Positions 16,581 through 25,925 of a stretch of 64,000 nucleotides of DNA are shown here, piece after piece. The first letter of the stretch is position 1. Every line of letters begins with the position of its first letter. This DNA is from Cyanobacteriota bacterium. GTDB taxonomy: Bacteria > Cyanobacteriota > Vampirovibrionia > Vampirovibrionales > Vampirovibrionaceae. Both the position numbers and the translations under genes were made by a program. The DNA lies in NCBI GenBank assembly GCA_019751815.1, contig JAIEMW010000001.1:1-64000 (forward strand), in the 5' to 3' direction. A model generated the notes under the pieces. That model worked only from the letters and a program-made list of their open reading frames with translations, was not told where the DNA came from and did not search any database.

Positions 16581-18093
16581 TGCCGATTATCCTGAAAGAA
16601 ACCTCCCTACTGGAAGAAAGACCCTTCTGGCCATGGCCAACGGAGACTCGCTGAAAAAATGGACCCGCAATATCCCGCGTAAAGCGTCATGGTTGATGCC
16701 AGGGCTTTCGTTTAAGCGCTGGATTTCGGTTTCGTTTCTCGGTTTTATCTGTGTCTTACTGGGCTTGGCACTCATTTATAAAATTCAGCCGGTATCATCG
16801 TTTATTCGCTTTTTGGAGTGGATGGCGACGATTATGCCTTCGCACATCAGTGGTCCGTTGATGCTGCTTTTGGGCGGAGTGCTGGTGTATTTGGGTACCA
16901 GCCAAACGTACCACAGCTTTTTCCATGCCCTGACGCCGGATGGCCGTGGAGAAGATTTACTCGAAGCCCTTTACCGACGAAACAAGCTTTCTCATGGTCC
17001 ACAAGTGGTGGCCGTTGGCGGCGGAACAGGGCTGGCAACATTGTTGAGAGGCATTAAACGATATACCTTAAACATTACGGCTATTGTGACAGTCGGTGAT
17101 GACGGGGGGAGTTCAGGTCGTTTACGGCGGGAGTACGGGATTATTCCACCAGGAGATATCCGTAACTGTATTGCGGCCCTGGCAGACGAAGAGCAACTCA
17201 TCACCTCTCTGTTTCAGTACCGTTTTCGACACGGACAAGGGCTGGAAGGCCATAGTTTTGGCAATTTATTTCTATCTGCCATGTGCCATATCACCGGGGA
17301 TATGTTTTCTGCCATTAAAGAATCTTCCAAAGTACTCAATATTCGTGGGCGCGTTCTCCCGTCCACTCTGGAGCATATGTCTCTGAGAGCCACATTAGAA
17401 GATGGTACGGTGATAGAGGGAGAATCGGATATCCCCAAAGCCACTGTTCGCATAGACAGGCTTTCATGTGAACCAGCAGAACCCAAGCCCTTGCCTGATG
17501 TGTTAGACTCTATTGCAAAAGCAGAGTTGATCGTTCTGGGGCCTGGTAGTCTTTATACCAGTGTGATCCCTAATCTGTTGATTCCCGAGATAGCCAAAGC
17601 AATTTCTCAAAGCACCGCACTAAAGGTGTATGTGGTGAATGTGATGACACAGCCCGGGGAGACCAATGGCTACACCGTTGGGGATCATGTGCAAGCGATA
17701 CTAGACCATGCGCCCTTCCCCAATATGATTGATGCCGTGATTGTTAACAGCGGGTTGCCAAAACCTTTGGTCCAGGCTTATGAAGCATATGATTACCGTC
17801 CTGTGGTTGTTGATACCCAACGGTGCGAAGCTTTGGGTGTTTCTGTTGTGAATACTCGCCTGGTGGAAGACAATGAAGAAAAGGTGATTCGCCATAATCC
17901 ACGCCGTTTGGCACGAGCTGTCATTCATTGGTTTAAGCGAGAATCTCGTCATCGTAGTAAAATAAAACCTTCCTCCTCGGCCTTACCCATTGATATGCCG
18001 AGACAAGGCCCGGGACAAGGCCTTTGTGACGAAGCGGGTTTCAGGACAAGTCTAGAACCCAGTGAGCATGAAGCAGCCTCTCAGATCCCCTAA
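16573..18093 (+). CDS. yvcK: YvcK/CofD-family UDP-GlcNAc-binding protein with membrane anchor
   Basis: 506 residues, GTG start overlapping rapZ. Two N-terminal hydrophobic segments (about 40-60 and 78-105) follow the motif SWLMPGLSFKRW; ISGPLMLLLGG is in the second. This extension is typical of the cyanobacterial branch. The cytosolic domain has VVAVGGGTGLATLLRGIK, VTVGDDGGSSGRLR, IIPPGDIRNCIAAL, GHSFGNLFLSA and ELIVLGPGSLYTSV, the full YvcK signature. It binds UDP-GlcNAc and steers carbon flow and cell-wall synthesis. WhiA, a common neighbour in Gram-positives, is absent; pantothenate genes follow. Confidence 0.93.
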   Translation: MPDADYPERNLPTGRKTLLAMANGDSLKKWTRNIPRKASWLMPGLSFKRWISVSFLGFICVLLGLALIYKIQPVSSFIRFLEWMATIMPSHISGPLMLLLGGVLVYLGTSQTYHSFFHALTPDGRGEDLLEALYRRNKLSHGPQVVAVGGGTGLATLLRGIKRYTLNITAIVTVGDDGGSSGRLRREYGIIPPGDIRNCIAALADEEQLITSLFQYRFRHGQGLEGHSFGNLFLSAMCHITGDMFSAIKESSKVLNIRGRVLPSTLEHMSLRATLEDGTVIEGESDIPKATVRIDRLSCEPAEPKPLPDVLDSIAKAELIVLGPGSLYTSVIPNLLIPEIAKAISQSTALKVYVVNVMTQPGETNGYTVGDHVQAILDHAPFPNMIDAVIVNSGLPKPLVQAYEAYDYRPVVVDTQRCEALGVSVVNTRLVEDNEEKVIRHNPRRLARAVIHWFKRESRHRSKIKPSSSALPIDMPRQGPGQGLCDEAGFRTSLEPSEHEAASQIP

Positions 18094-18121
18094 GCAGTGT
18101 TGTTAGTCGGAAACCACGGTG

Positions 18122-19060
18122 ATGTCCTTTCATTCACAAACGTCTCAGCCCAAAACGGGTAAAGCGTCTCGGCCAACTCAGGTGACTGTGCAATCTTTGC
18201 TGCGTAAAAAGCAGCAGGGCGAAAAATTGGTGACACTCACTTGCTATGACTACACAACGGCGAAAATATTAGACCAAGCAGGGGTGGACTTGCTCTTGGT
18301 TGGAGATTCTTTGGCAATGACCGTGTTGGGTCATACGGATACCTTGAGTGTGACGATGGACGAGATGCTGCACCACACCAAGGCGGTTAGTCGTGGTTGT
18401 GAGCGGGCTTTGGTTGTAGGTGATATGCCCTTTATGAGTTATCAGATCGATCATGCCCGTGCGATTGAGAATGCGGGTCGTTTTTTGCAAGAGGGCCGGG
18501 CCCATGCAGTGAAATTGGAAGGGGCCAGCCCCTTTATGGTTAGTGTGATTGATCATTTGGTCCAAGCCGGCATTCCCGTGATTGGGCATTTGGGCTTTAC
18601 CCCACAGTCAGTCAATACGCTGGGTGGCTTTAAAATCCAAGGCAAAACCATCGAGGATGCGCAAAAAATATTAAATGATGCATTGCTTCTGCAAAGTGCT
18701 GGTGTGGGGGCCCTGGTTTTAGAGATGGTTCCACACCCTGTTGCCAGTATTATTTCTCAGCAATTAAGAATCCCCACCATCGGCATTGGTTCAGGTAATG
18801 GTTGTGACGGCCAAATCCTGGTGATTGATGATTTACTGGGCCGCTATCAAGACCTAAAACCTCGCTTTGTCCGCCAGTATCTCAACAGTTCAGACTTAGT
18901 AACTCAAGCAGTGCAGCAATATCAGGCAGATATTCAACACGGACGCTATCCAGACAATGAACTGGAAGCCTATCCATTTCCTGACAAGGTTTTTGACAAG
19001 GCGCCAGAACTGCTTTTTCAGGCAATCTGTGGTGAAGAGCCTGCAGCGTTCTATGATTGA
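18122..19060 (+). CDS. panB: 3-methyl-2-oxobutanoate hydroxymethyltransferase
   Basis: 312 residues from the ATG at 18122 (a GTG is one codon upstream). It adds a hydroxymethyl group to ketoisovalerate in pantothenate synthesis. Conserved blocks: TCYDYTTAKILDQAGVDLLL, VGDSLAMTVLGHTDT (metal site), VVGDMPFMSYQ, AVKLEGA, VIGHLGFTPQSVN, LVLEMVP and IPTIGIGSGNGCDGQILVI. Complete. Its last codons overlap panC by 8 nt. Confidence 0.95.
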   Translation: MSFHSQTSQPKTGKASRPTQVTVQSLLRKKQQGEKLVTLTCYDYTTAKILDQAGVDLLLVGDSLAMTVLGHTDTLSVTMDEMLHHTKAVSRGCERALVVGDMPFMSYQIDHARAIENAGRFLQEGRAHAVKLEGASPFMVSVIDHLVQAGIPVIGHLGFTPQSVNTLGGFKIQGKTIEDAQKILNDALLLQSAGVGALVLEMVPHPVASIISQQLRIPTIGIGSGNGCDGQILVIDDLLGRYQDLKPRFVRQYLNSSDLVTQAVQQYQADIQHGRYPDNELEAYPFPDKVFDKAPELLFQAICGEEPAAFYD

Positions 19061-20021
19061 TTGCACAGTGAACACTGGGGCGACCAATCATGTCATGATG
19101 ACGTGGCACTCTTTGCAAGAGGTGAAAGATTCCCGTAAAGAGTGGCTTGGAGAGAGTGTTGGCTTTGTTCCAACGATGGGTGCTCTACATGAGGGCCATT
19201 TTGCATTAATTCAGCGTTCCAAAGCACTGTGTAAGCGAACCGTGGTGAGTATTTTTGTGAATCCTCTGCAATTCGGCCCACAAGAAGATTTTGCACGCTA
19301 CCCCCGCAGCCTGGAAGATGATTTGTCGGCTTGCCGGGCATTGGGTGTGGATGCGGTGTTTATTCCCACGGTAGAGATGATGTATCCGTCCACCAAACTT
19401 GATAAGGCGGTTGATACGGCTCATACGAGTCAAACCACGATTGTATTACCACCATCGCACCTAACCGATCAATACTGTGGGCAAAGCCGTCCCGGGTTTT
19501 TTACTGGGGTGGCAACCGTGGTGATCAAACTTTTCCATATTATTCAGCCCGATGTGGCTGTTTTTGGGGAAAAAGACGCGCAACAGTTGGCCGTTATTAA
19601 GGCTTTGGTGAATGATTTAAATTTACCCGTTCGTATAGAACCGCATCCCACTGTTCGGGATGAGCGTGGGATTGCTCTTAGCTCTCGTCTGAGATACTTA
19701 TCCACACCAGCGCAGCACGAGAGTGCGCTGATGCCGAGTCGAATTTTAAAGGGGATTCAGCACGAATTCACCCAGGCTGCCAGAGCGCAAGATAAAGGCA
19801 GCTTTATGCTGAGTAAAGAATCTGTCTTTGAGCGGGTGGTTGCTGACTTGCTTGGAAAGCCTGGTGACCAAGGCCCAGAAGCCTTTAAAATAGACTATCT
19901 AGACGTAGTAGACGAGGACACTTTCCGGAGTCAACCAGCACTAAAGGCGGGTTATCGTCTGCTGATAGCGGGTTATGTAGGCTCGATTCGGCTAATTGAT
20001 AATCATTGTCTTACACTTTAG
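19053..20021 (+). CDS. panC: Pantothenate synthetase
   Basis: 322 residues from the ATG at 19053, which overlaps the panB stop; an ATG at 19095 would fit the usual N-terminus (MMTWHSLQEVK) even better, and the frame is open to 18957. It joins pantoate and beta-alanine with ATP. VGFVPTMGALHEGHFALI holds the HIGH-like ATP motif, VVSIFVNPLQFGPQEDFARYP, FGEKDAQQLAVIKALV and ALSSRLRYLS (KMSKS-like) follow. The usual RPGHF reads RPGFF here, and there is a short insertion before it (about 140-155). Confidence 0.93.
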   Translation: MIDCTVNTGATNHVMMTWHSLQEVKDSRKEWLGESVGFVPTMGALHEGHFALIQRSKALCKRTVVSIFVNPLQFGPQEDFARYPRSLEDDLSACRALGVDAVFIPTVEMMYPSTKLDKAVDTAHTSQTTIVLPPSHLTDQYCGQSRPGFFTGVATVVIKLFHIIQPDVAVFGEKDAQQLAVIKALVNDLNLPVRIEPHPTVRDERGIALSSRLRYLSTPAQHESALMPSRILKGIQHEFTQAARAQDKGSFMLSKESVFERVVADLLGKPGDQGPEAFKIDYLDVVDEDTFRSQPALKAGYRLLIAGYVGSIRLIDNHCLTL

Positions 20022-20033
20022 CCAGGCGACTTT

Positions 20034-20282
20034 TTAATAAATACTGTATCTGTTGCCACGAGACTTATAAATATCCGCTTCGCGCGTGCCTGGGGCCAGT
20101 GGTTGAGTAGATGTTGGACTGTCGTCCAGATTGTTGGTTGCACGGCGCTTGCGAGAAAGACTTTGTTGCTCTTCCCAACCAGAGCTGTAATATTGATTCA
20201 CGTTGTAGCGAGAGCTAATGTAATACATCCCGAACAAAACCAGCCCGAGTAGTAAAATAGACAGCAGTACACGTTGAATCAT
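20034..20282 (-). CDS. Small single-pass membrane protein
   Basis: 82 residues. Residues 3-24 (VLLSILLLGLVLFGMYYI) form a signal anchor, followed by a polar, Ser/Thr/Arg-rich tail with no cysteine. Not recognised. It converges with panC and is divergent from the KimA-like gene. Confidence 0.6.
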   Translation of the reverse strand: MIQRVLLSILLLGLVLFGMYYISSRYNVNQYYSSGWEEQQSLSRKRRATNNLDDSPTSTQPLAPGTREADIYKSRGNRYSIY

Positions 20283-20379
20283 ATGAAATGAAACGCCTTT
20301 CTTTCTTTAATATTACCTTGATTCTGTAGGATGTGGCGATTGTTGAGATGCTTGAGAACGCCAAAATGAGGACACTAAA

Positions 20380-22236
20380 TTGACGCTGACTGAAATTAAA
20401 AAATGGATGCTGGGCTCTCCCATTGCCTCACACCATGCCGAACACCAAAAACTGAATGTGTCTGTTGGTCTGGCGGTGTTTTCATCTGATGCGTTGTCAT
20501 CGACGGCCTATGCCATTGATGAGATTCTTATTCCACTTTCTGCCAGTACGTATTTTGCCGCAATAAACCAGATTTCCATGCCGGTCACGATTGCCTTGGT
20601 GCTGTTGATAGCCCTGGTGGTGATTTCCTACCGTCAAGTGATTACGGCGTATCCTGATGGCGGGGGCTCATATATCGTCTCCAAACATAATTTAGGAGAA
20701 ACCGCCAGTTTAATTGCAGGAGCTGCCTTGCTGATTGACTATGTGTTGACAGTCGCTGTAAGTATTTCATCTGGGGTGGCGCAATTGGTTTCAACAGGTC
20801 TATGTGGACCTGTCTCGCCGGTAACAATCTGTGTGTTGCTGATTACTGCGATGATGGTCGCCAATTTGCGGGGGCTGAAAGAATCTGGGACGATGTTTGC
20901 GCTACCTGCTTTTTTCTTTCTGATAGCGATGTTCGGGCTGATTGTCTCCGGTCTGTGGGTACTACAGTGGGGCCCTCCAGATATTGTTCTCCACGCCTCT
21001 TTGATGGCTAAAGCCAATCAAAGTCATCTGGTGCCTTGGACGGATTTGGCCTTCTTGGTGTTGTTTTTTAGTGCATTCTCACACGGGTGTTCCGGTCTGA
21101 CTGGGATCGAGGCGGTTTCTAACGGGGTGAAAGCCTTCAAAGAACCTCGCTCGGAGTTGGCCAACAAAACAATGTTGCTGATGGGGATTATCTTATCGGT
21201 GATATTACTTGGACTGACTTACCTCACCGTTGGGTTTGGTATTACGCCTCAGGCCGATCAGACTATTTTTTCGCAAATTTCCCATGCGGTGTTTCAAGAC
21301 GGGTGGATGTATTATGTGGTTCAATTTTCGACCACGGTTATTTTAATCCTAGCCGCCAATACGGCGTTTGCTGATTTTCCGCGAGTAACTAGTTTGCTGG
21401 CACAAGACGGATTTCTGCCAAGGCAACTCACCTCACTGGGAGACCGCCTGGTATTTAGTAACGGGATTATTCTGCTGGGCCTGGTGGCGATTGCGCTCAT
21501 CATTGGCTTTAATGCAGACACCCATAGTTTGATTCCGCTCTATGCCATTGGCGTGTTTCTGTGTTTTACCACGTCTCAGTTGGGCATGGTGCGCTATCAT
21601 CAACGAGAACGTCAGCCTGGGTGGCAGCAAGGACTATTGATTAATGGCTTGGGAGCTCTGGTCACTGCTGCAGTCACTTTGTTGCTGGCGGTAGAGAAAT
21701 TTTCCGACGGGGCGTGGATTGTCCTGGTGCTGATTCCACTATTGATTGTACTGTTTCAGTTTTCTAAAGCCCATTATCTCAAAGTAGCCAAACAGCTGGC
21801 GATGCCAGAGGAAATGCATCATCCAGTGGCACTTCAACATACCGTCCTGGTGCTGATATCTTCTATGAACCGCGGGGCATTGCCTGCCCTGGAATATGCT
21901 AAGTCAATTTCTTCTGATGTAGAGGCGGTTCATGTGGAATTGAGTGCTGAGGCCACTGATCGACTGAAAATGGCCTGGGATCGATGGGGATCGGGTGTTC
22001 CTTTGACGATCTTAAAATCCCCCTACCGCTCTTTGATGGCTCCTCTGATGGCATATATTGATGAAGTAGAAACCCGACATGAGCACGATATGGTGACCGT
22101 GATCGTGCCTGAGTTTGTCACCAAGCACTGGTGGCAATCCATCTTTCATAACCAAACAGCGTTACTCATTCGAGCCCTGCTCAGAAACAAGCGCAATAAA
22201 ATCGTGACAACGGTTCGGTATCACCTCGACGAGTAA
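20380..22236 (+). CDS. APC-superfamily transporter, KimA-like potassium importer
   Basis: 618 residues. About 12 membrane helices in residues 25-465 and a cytosolic C-terminal domain of 150 residues. VGLAVFSSDALSSTAYAIDE, YRQVITAYPDGGGSYIVSK and SLIAGAALLIDYVLTVAVS are the blocks shared by KimA (former YdaO) of Bacillus. KimA is a high-affinity K+/H+ symporter shut by c-di-AMP through its C-terminal domain. The start is TTG with GAGG 9 nt upstream. Only 97 nt separate it from the divergent gene, too short for a c-di-AMP riboswitch. An amino-acid permease is the alternative. Confidence 0.8.
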   Translation: MTLTEIKKWMLGSPIASHHAEHQKLNVSVGLAVFSSDALSSTAYAIDEILIPLSASTYFAAINQISMPVTIALVLLIALVVISYRQVITAYPDGGGSYIVSKHNLGETASLIAGAALLIDYVLTVAVSISSGVAQLVSTGLCGPVSPVTICVLLITAMMVANLRGLKESGTMFALPAFFFLIAMFGLIVSGLWVLQWGPPDIVLHASLMAKANQSHLVPWTDLAFLVLFFSAFSHGCSGLTGIEAVSNGVKAFKEPRSELANKTMLLMGIILSVILLGLTYLTVGFGITPQADQTIFSQISHAVFQDGWMYYVVQFSTTVILILAANTAFADFPRVTSLLAQDGFLPRQLTSLGDRLVFSNGIILLGLVAIALIIGFNADTHSLIPLYAIGVFLCFTTSQLGMVRYHQRERQPGWQQGLLINGLGALVTAAVTLLLAVEKFSDGAWIVLVLIPLLIVLFQFSKAHYLKVAKQLAMPEEMHHPVALQHTVLVLISSMNRGALPALEYAKSISSDVEAVHVELSAEATDRLKMAWDRWGSGVPLTILKSPYRSLMAPLMAYIDEVETRHEHDMVTVIVPEFVTKHWWQSIFHNQTALLIRALLRNKRNKIVTTVRYHLDE

Positions 22237-22260
22237 TATCGAGACCTTTTATTTATTGAA

Positions 22261-23097
22261 TCAAAAATACGATTCTGGCTTTGAGCAGAGATAAATGATC
22301 TCGGGTGAAATACGGTACCGCTCATAATCGTTGGGATCGAGTTCAAAGGCATATTGCTCAGGGGTTACCTTAAAACCAGCCTCTTCAAGGCGCTGGGGGT
22401 AGTCCGTTCCGTACATACGGAGATGATCCGGTTGCCCGTAGAATTCAGTCCGTAACTCAGGGGTGTTATAGGCGGGGTCTTCCAAGGTAATTTGACGTGT
22501 TGTATCAATCGGCACCTGGATGACGGCAAAACCACCCGGTTTGAGTACCCGAAATAATTCGCGCATCGCCTGACGGTCATTGTTCACATGCTCTAAGACA
22601 TGATTGCAGAAGATAAAATCCACAGCACTATCGGGCAGCGTGATCTTTTCCAGGTCACAGTGAATCATGGCTCTTGGGCAGCATAAATCAAGCGACACAT
22701 AGTCTGTATTGGGGAGAGATTGAAATAGATTTTGAAAAATACGCTCGGGGGCAATGTGAAGCAGTGTTTTGGGCTTATCTATCCAAGCGGTTATTTTTAG
22801 AAAGCGTTGCTGCATATAGAGCCATAGGAGCCTGTGCCGTTCCAGACTGTTACACCCAGGGCACTGGGCATTGACTCGACGGGTTTTAACCCCAAAGGGC
22901 AGGAACTGACTAAACGCCCCAAGGCAACAAGGACAGTCGTATTGATTCCCTCGGTATAGAGCTCTTCTAAAACGTTGCAAGGTTTTTTCACGATACGGTT
23001 TTGGAACCACAAGTCGTATCAGCTTCTCAAACTTATTACTGGAGACGCGAAAGCGTTGTAAAGCGCCAGGGAGTTCCGTCAGTGTCATGATAGTCAC
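22261..23097 (-). CDS. SAM-dependent methyltransferase with zinc-finger-like N-terminus
   Basis: 278 residues. Residues 50-85 contain DCPCC and QCPGC pairs, a CxC..CxxC cluster that could bind zinc, then ERHRLLWLYM. A type-11 methyltransferase core follows with VSLDLCCPRAMIHCDL, DFIFCNHVLEHVNNDRQAM and FRVLKPGGFAVIQVP. Such proteins often modify sugars or lipids in envelope clusters, but there is no such cluster here. Single gene, converging with the KimA-like gene. Confidence 0.78.
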   Translation of the reverse strand: MTIMTLTELPGALQRFRVSSNKFEKLIRLVVPKPYREKTLQRFRRALYRGNQYDCPCCLGAFSQFLPFGVKTRRVNAQCPGCNSLERHRLLWLYMQQRFLKITAWIDKPKTLLHIAPERIFQNLFQSLPNTDYVSLDLCCPRAMIHCDLEKITLPDSAVDFIFCNHVLEHVNNDRQAMRELFRVLKPGGFAVIQVPIDTTRQITLEDPAYNTPELRTEFYGQPDHLRMYGTDYPQRLEEAGFKVTPEQYAFELDPNDYERYRISPEIIYLCSKPESYF

Positions 23098-23142
23098 CCC
23101 AGTTTAAGGAAGAATCTAATGCTTCAGTGGTTTAATCTGGCC

Positions 23143-23223
23143 TGGGCAAGAAGGGACTCGAACCCCCACGGCTTGCACCACTGGTTCCTAAGACCAGCGC
23201 GTCTACCATTCCGCCACTTGCCC
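23143..23223 (-). tRNA. tRNA-Leu (anticodon UAG)
   Basis: Read on the minus strand it begins GGGCAAGTGGCGGAATGG and ends GTTCGAGTCCCTTCTTGCCCA; acceptor arms GGGCAAG/CTTGCCC pair perfectly. The anticodon arm CTGGT-CTTAGGA-ACCAG gives anticodon TAG. A long variable arm, as in class II tRNAs, follows. CCA is not encoded. Confidence 0.95.
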
Positions 23224-23388
23224 TTAGTACTGATTGAACAGTGGGCCAGAAAAAATGATAACCCAGTTTACCATGGCCATTGGCTAGCACAAACTTTACA
23301 GAAATGGGTTTTATGCTATTGGCATCAATTATGCAATTTGTCATCAATTGGGATGCCATTCGGGTTGGGGAAGCATTCAAGAGATTTT

Positions 23389-24621
23389 ATGGCACAGGCG
23401 ATATCACAACAACAGCATTATCAACCGTTTGCCCGGGAGTCTAATCTTGTCTCAAGATTAGAGAATCTGCCTGACGGGTTGAATGCCTTAGCAGGTATCA
23501 ATAATCAATTAACCGGCAATCAAGTCACGGGGTTTTCTTCTGGCAATCTTACCGGAACGAATTATATTCCGTTTTCATCTAATAGTCTCAATATGCCACA
23601 AATGAGTGCATTGCCAGAATCGAATCAGATTGTGTCCAAAGCAGATTCTAGCAATGTGGGTGTTGTCCCAGTGAATAATGCTCAAGAGGCGGTACAGGCA
23701 CTCAATAAAAAACTGGGCGAAGCGCGTCATCATTTTGATGAAACGAAATCTGAGCAAGGTTGGCTCGGCAAATTTTGGGATGGGGTGAAGAATACGGTGG
23801 GTGCCTCGCCCAAAGATAAAGCCTGGTATAATCCGGTTCGTTGGTGGGGTTGGTTAATCAATTCTGATAAAGGCAGTGCCACCGTTGAAAAAAATATGAA
23901 TCAGGCACAAAATAAATTAAACCGGCTCAATACGCTGACCAATCAGAGCGGTCGATCTTTGCAAGAAGAGCAAGAAATGCAAGCTCTCTATAAAGAGTTG
24001 GCCGGACAGTCTCTGGATGAGACGCTTCGAGCAGGCGGATTGCGTCTTGAAACTAAAGAGGGTGGCGCGCAAAAATCCGTGATAGGGGATTTATCCCAAC
24101 AGGCAGAAACGTATGAAAAATCCCAACAAAGTGGGGTCAACTTTTTTGCAGATTTAACCGCAGGGGTCGCTGTCACAGCTGCTGTCGCTTTTGGCGTCAT
24201 CGCAGCCCCGTTTACCGGAGGTGCTTCGTTGGCTGTATCCGCGGGTGCATTGGCATCTGCTGGTCTGATTGGTGCAGGAACCAAAACAGCCATCAAAGCC
24301 AGTGATGCATGGTCAGGTAATCGAGATTATAGCCTGGCTAATTTTGGCTATGATTCATCGACTGGGTTTTTGGTTGGTGCTATTTCACCTGTGGCAACAT
24401 GGGGTGCTAACCGCATTGCGGCATCGGCTTTTGGGGAATCTGTCCATCAAGTGGGAACAAAAGCTTTGTGCACGCTAACCTTGAAAGAAGGCACCCATGA
24501 AGGAATTAAAAAAACGGTTAAAACCACTACTCAGCTAGGCTATGAGCAATTAAGCAACTTAGTAACAAACCCAGCTGAAAAAGTGGCAGGTTCCGTGTTT
24601 GTTCCTGCTAAACCTTACTAA
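23389..24621 (+). CDS. Hypothetical protein with glycine-rich hydrophobic core, effector- or pore-like
   Basis: 410 residues. The frame is open from 23119, but that part runs antisense through tRNA-Leu, so I start at the ATG at 23389 (AAGAG just upstream); 23353 is an alternative. Residues 1-100 are Gln/Asn/Ser-rich without structure and include YQPFARES. Residues 95-240 are helical with a Trp-rich patch (AWYNPVRWWGWLINS). Residues 252-298 are a continuous Ala/Gly/Val hydrophobic hairpin (AGVAVTAAVAFGVIAAPFTG and on), like those of secreted pore-formers or type III translocators. No signal peptide. The family is not recognised; an effector or toxin role is a guess from architecture. Confidence 0.75.
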   Translation: MAQAISQQQHYQPFARESNLVSRLENLPDGLNALAGINNQLTGNQVTGFSSGNLTGTNYIPFSSNSLNMPQMSALPESNQIVSKADSSNVGVVPVNNAQEAVQALNKKLGEARHHFDETKSEQGWLGKFWDGVKNTVGASPKDKAWYNPVRWWGWLINSDKGSATVEKNMNQAQNKLNRLNTLTNQSGRSLQEEQEMQALYKELAGQSLDETLRAGGLRLETKEGGAQKSVIGDLSQQAETYEKSQQSGVNFFADLTAGVAVTAAVAFGVIAAPFTGGASLAVSAGALASAGLIGAGTKTAIKASDAWSGNRDYSLANFGYDSSTGFLVGAISPVATWGANRIAASAFGESVHQVGTKALCTLTLKEGTHEGIKKTVKTTTQLGYEQLSNLVTNPAEKVAGSVFVPAKPY

Positions 24622-24657
24622 TACGATTAGAATCTTCTAGATTCGGCTTGCTTGCGC

Positions 24658-24663
24658 TATAAT
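24658..24663 (+). promoter_or_regulatory. Candidate -10 box placing transcription start at the mscS ATG
   Basis: A perfect TATAAT ends 7 nt before the ATG at 24671, so the transcript would begin at or within 1 nt of the start codon (leaderless mRNA). No ribosome binding site is present. The -35 (TTCTAG at 24635-24640) is weak. The same arrangement is seen at 46185. Confidence 0.45.
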
Positions 24664-24670
24664 TTGCCGC

Positions 24671-25771
24671 ATGAGCTTGATGATTCTGAAAAACCACCCA
24701 CCAACTGTCCCGTTCAGTCTCCCCGTTTTCCCGGACTGGATTTTGACCAGCGTGCTTTGTATTGTTCTGACCTTGTTGATTGCCGGTGGTTTACAGCTGC
24801 TTATAAAGCTGTTTATTTTTGGGCTGAACCAAGAAATGAAAACAGTCACAGCTGCCAACGTATCGGGCGATTCAGAACCTCGCTTGCTCCCGAATTTGCT
24901 GATTGAATTACTGGAAAGTATTCATCCGGGTCTATTGTTTGCCATTGGACTGGATGTTGCCAGTGCCTTGATGCCGATGCCGTACCATTGGGTCCAAATC
25001 ATTCATACCATCCCTTTGCTCATATTGCTTTTACAGGTTGGTTATTGGGGCCACCTGTTGATTAAACGAGGGGTGCACTTTTATGTTAATTCCCGATCAA
25101 CGGATTCTGACCGACTGACAGCAGAAACCATTCAGGGACCCATTCAAGTGATGGGAGCCTTATTGATTTGGAGTGTGATCATCCTGGTTGCTCTCAGTAA
25201 TTTAGGCATCAATGTGACGGCCTTGCTGACAGGTCTGGGGATTGGTGGCGTGGCGGTTGCACTGGCGGTGCAAAATATTCTCAGTGATCTCTTTGCCACA
25301 CTGTCCATTATTTTAGATAAACCCTTCGTGGTAGGAGATCCCATTGAGTTGGATCAATTTGTAGGGAGTATTCAAAAAATTGGGGTCAAAAGCACCAGAA
25401 TCCAAAGTATTTATGGCGAAACCATTATTATCAGTAATGCCGATTTACTGAAAAGTCGCCTGCGAAACTATGCCTGTCTACAAGAAAGACGCATGCACTT
25501 AAAATACTATTTGCATTTGAAAACATTAACCAGTACAGTGTCTGAACTGATTGAGTTTATTGAGTCACAGGTGAAATCACAGACATTGCTGCGGTGTGAG
25601 CGGGTGAGCGTGGTTGAAATCTCTACCCAAGGGATTGTGATTGAATGTGTTTATTGGGTGTTGAGTGCTGATTTCACAGAAGCAAAAACCTCTCAGCATC
25701 AAATGAATATGGCTGTTTTAGCATTTACAGAAAAGCACGAGATAAATTTGGCTAGTCAGGTCGCTATTTAG
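24671..25771 (+). CDS. mscS: MscS-family mechanosensitive channel
   Basis: 366 residues. Four to five membrane helices in the first 220 residues, ending with the pore helix TALLTGLGIGGVAVALAVQN with its Gly/Ala pattern, then the signature ILSDLFATLSIILDKPFVVGD of the beta domain, and GETIIISNADLLKSRLRNY. The C-terminal alpha/beta domain (290-366) is short. It releases solutes on hypo-osmotic shock. The likely transcript has no leader, see the -10 box at 24658. Confidence 0.92.
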   Translation: MSLMILKNHPPTVPFSLPVFPDWILTSVLCIVLTLLIAGGLQLLIKLFIFGLNQEMKTVTAANVSGDSEPRLLPNLLIELLESIHPGLLFAIGLDVASALMPMPYHWVQIIHTIPLLILLLQVGYWGHLLIKRGVHFYVNSRSTDSDRLTAETIQGPIQVMGALLIWSVIILVALSNLGINVTALLTGLGIGGVAVALAVQNILSDLFATLSIILDKPFVVGDPIELDQFVGSIQKIGVKSTRIQSIYGETIIISNADLLKSRLRNYACLQERRMHLKYYLHLKTLTSTVSELIEFIESQVKSQTLLRCERVSVVEISTQGIVIECVYWVLSADFTEAKTSQHQMNMAVLAFTEKHEINLASQVAI

Positions 25772-25925
25772 CTCCTCTTAAAGGAATTGCCACTCTGTAA
25801 GTTTATATTTGTTAACAAAATAACATCAATGTGTGTTGACATGTCTTTATTAGGCAGAATCAGTTAAATAGCACACATTCATAACAGCACGGCACAATTG
25901 AATATAACAGGGGAGTTAGTTGATT

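Noticed and set aside
20283..20379. c-di-AMP (ydaO-type) riboswitch before the KimA-like gene
   Set aside because: Only 97 nt are available between divergent genes, and no conserved ydaO elements are seen.
23119..23388. N-terminal 90 codons in frame with the protein at 23389
   Set aside because: They run antisense through tRNA-Leu (23143-23223) and translate tRNA sequence. The start at 23389 is far more likely.
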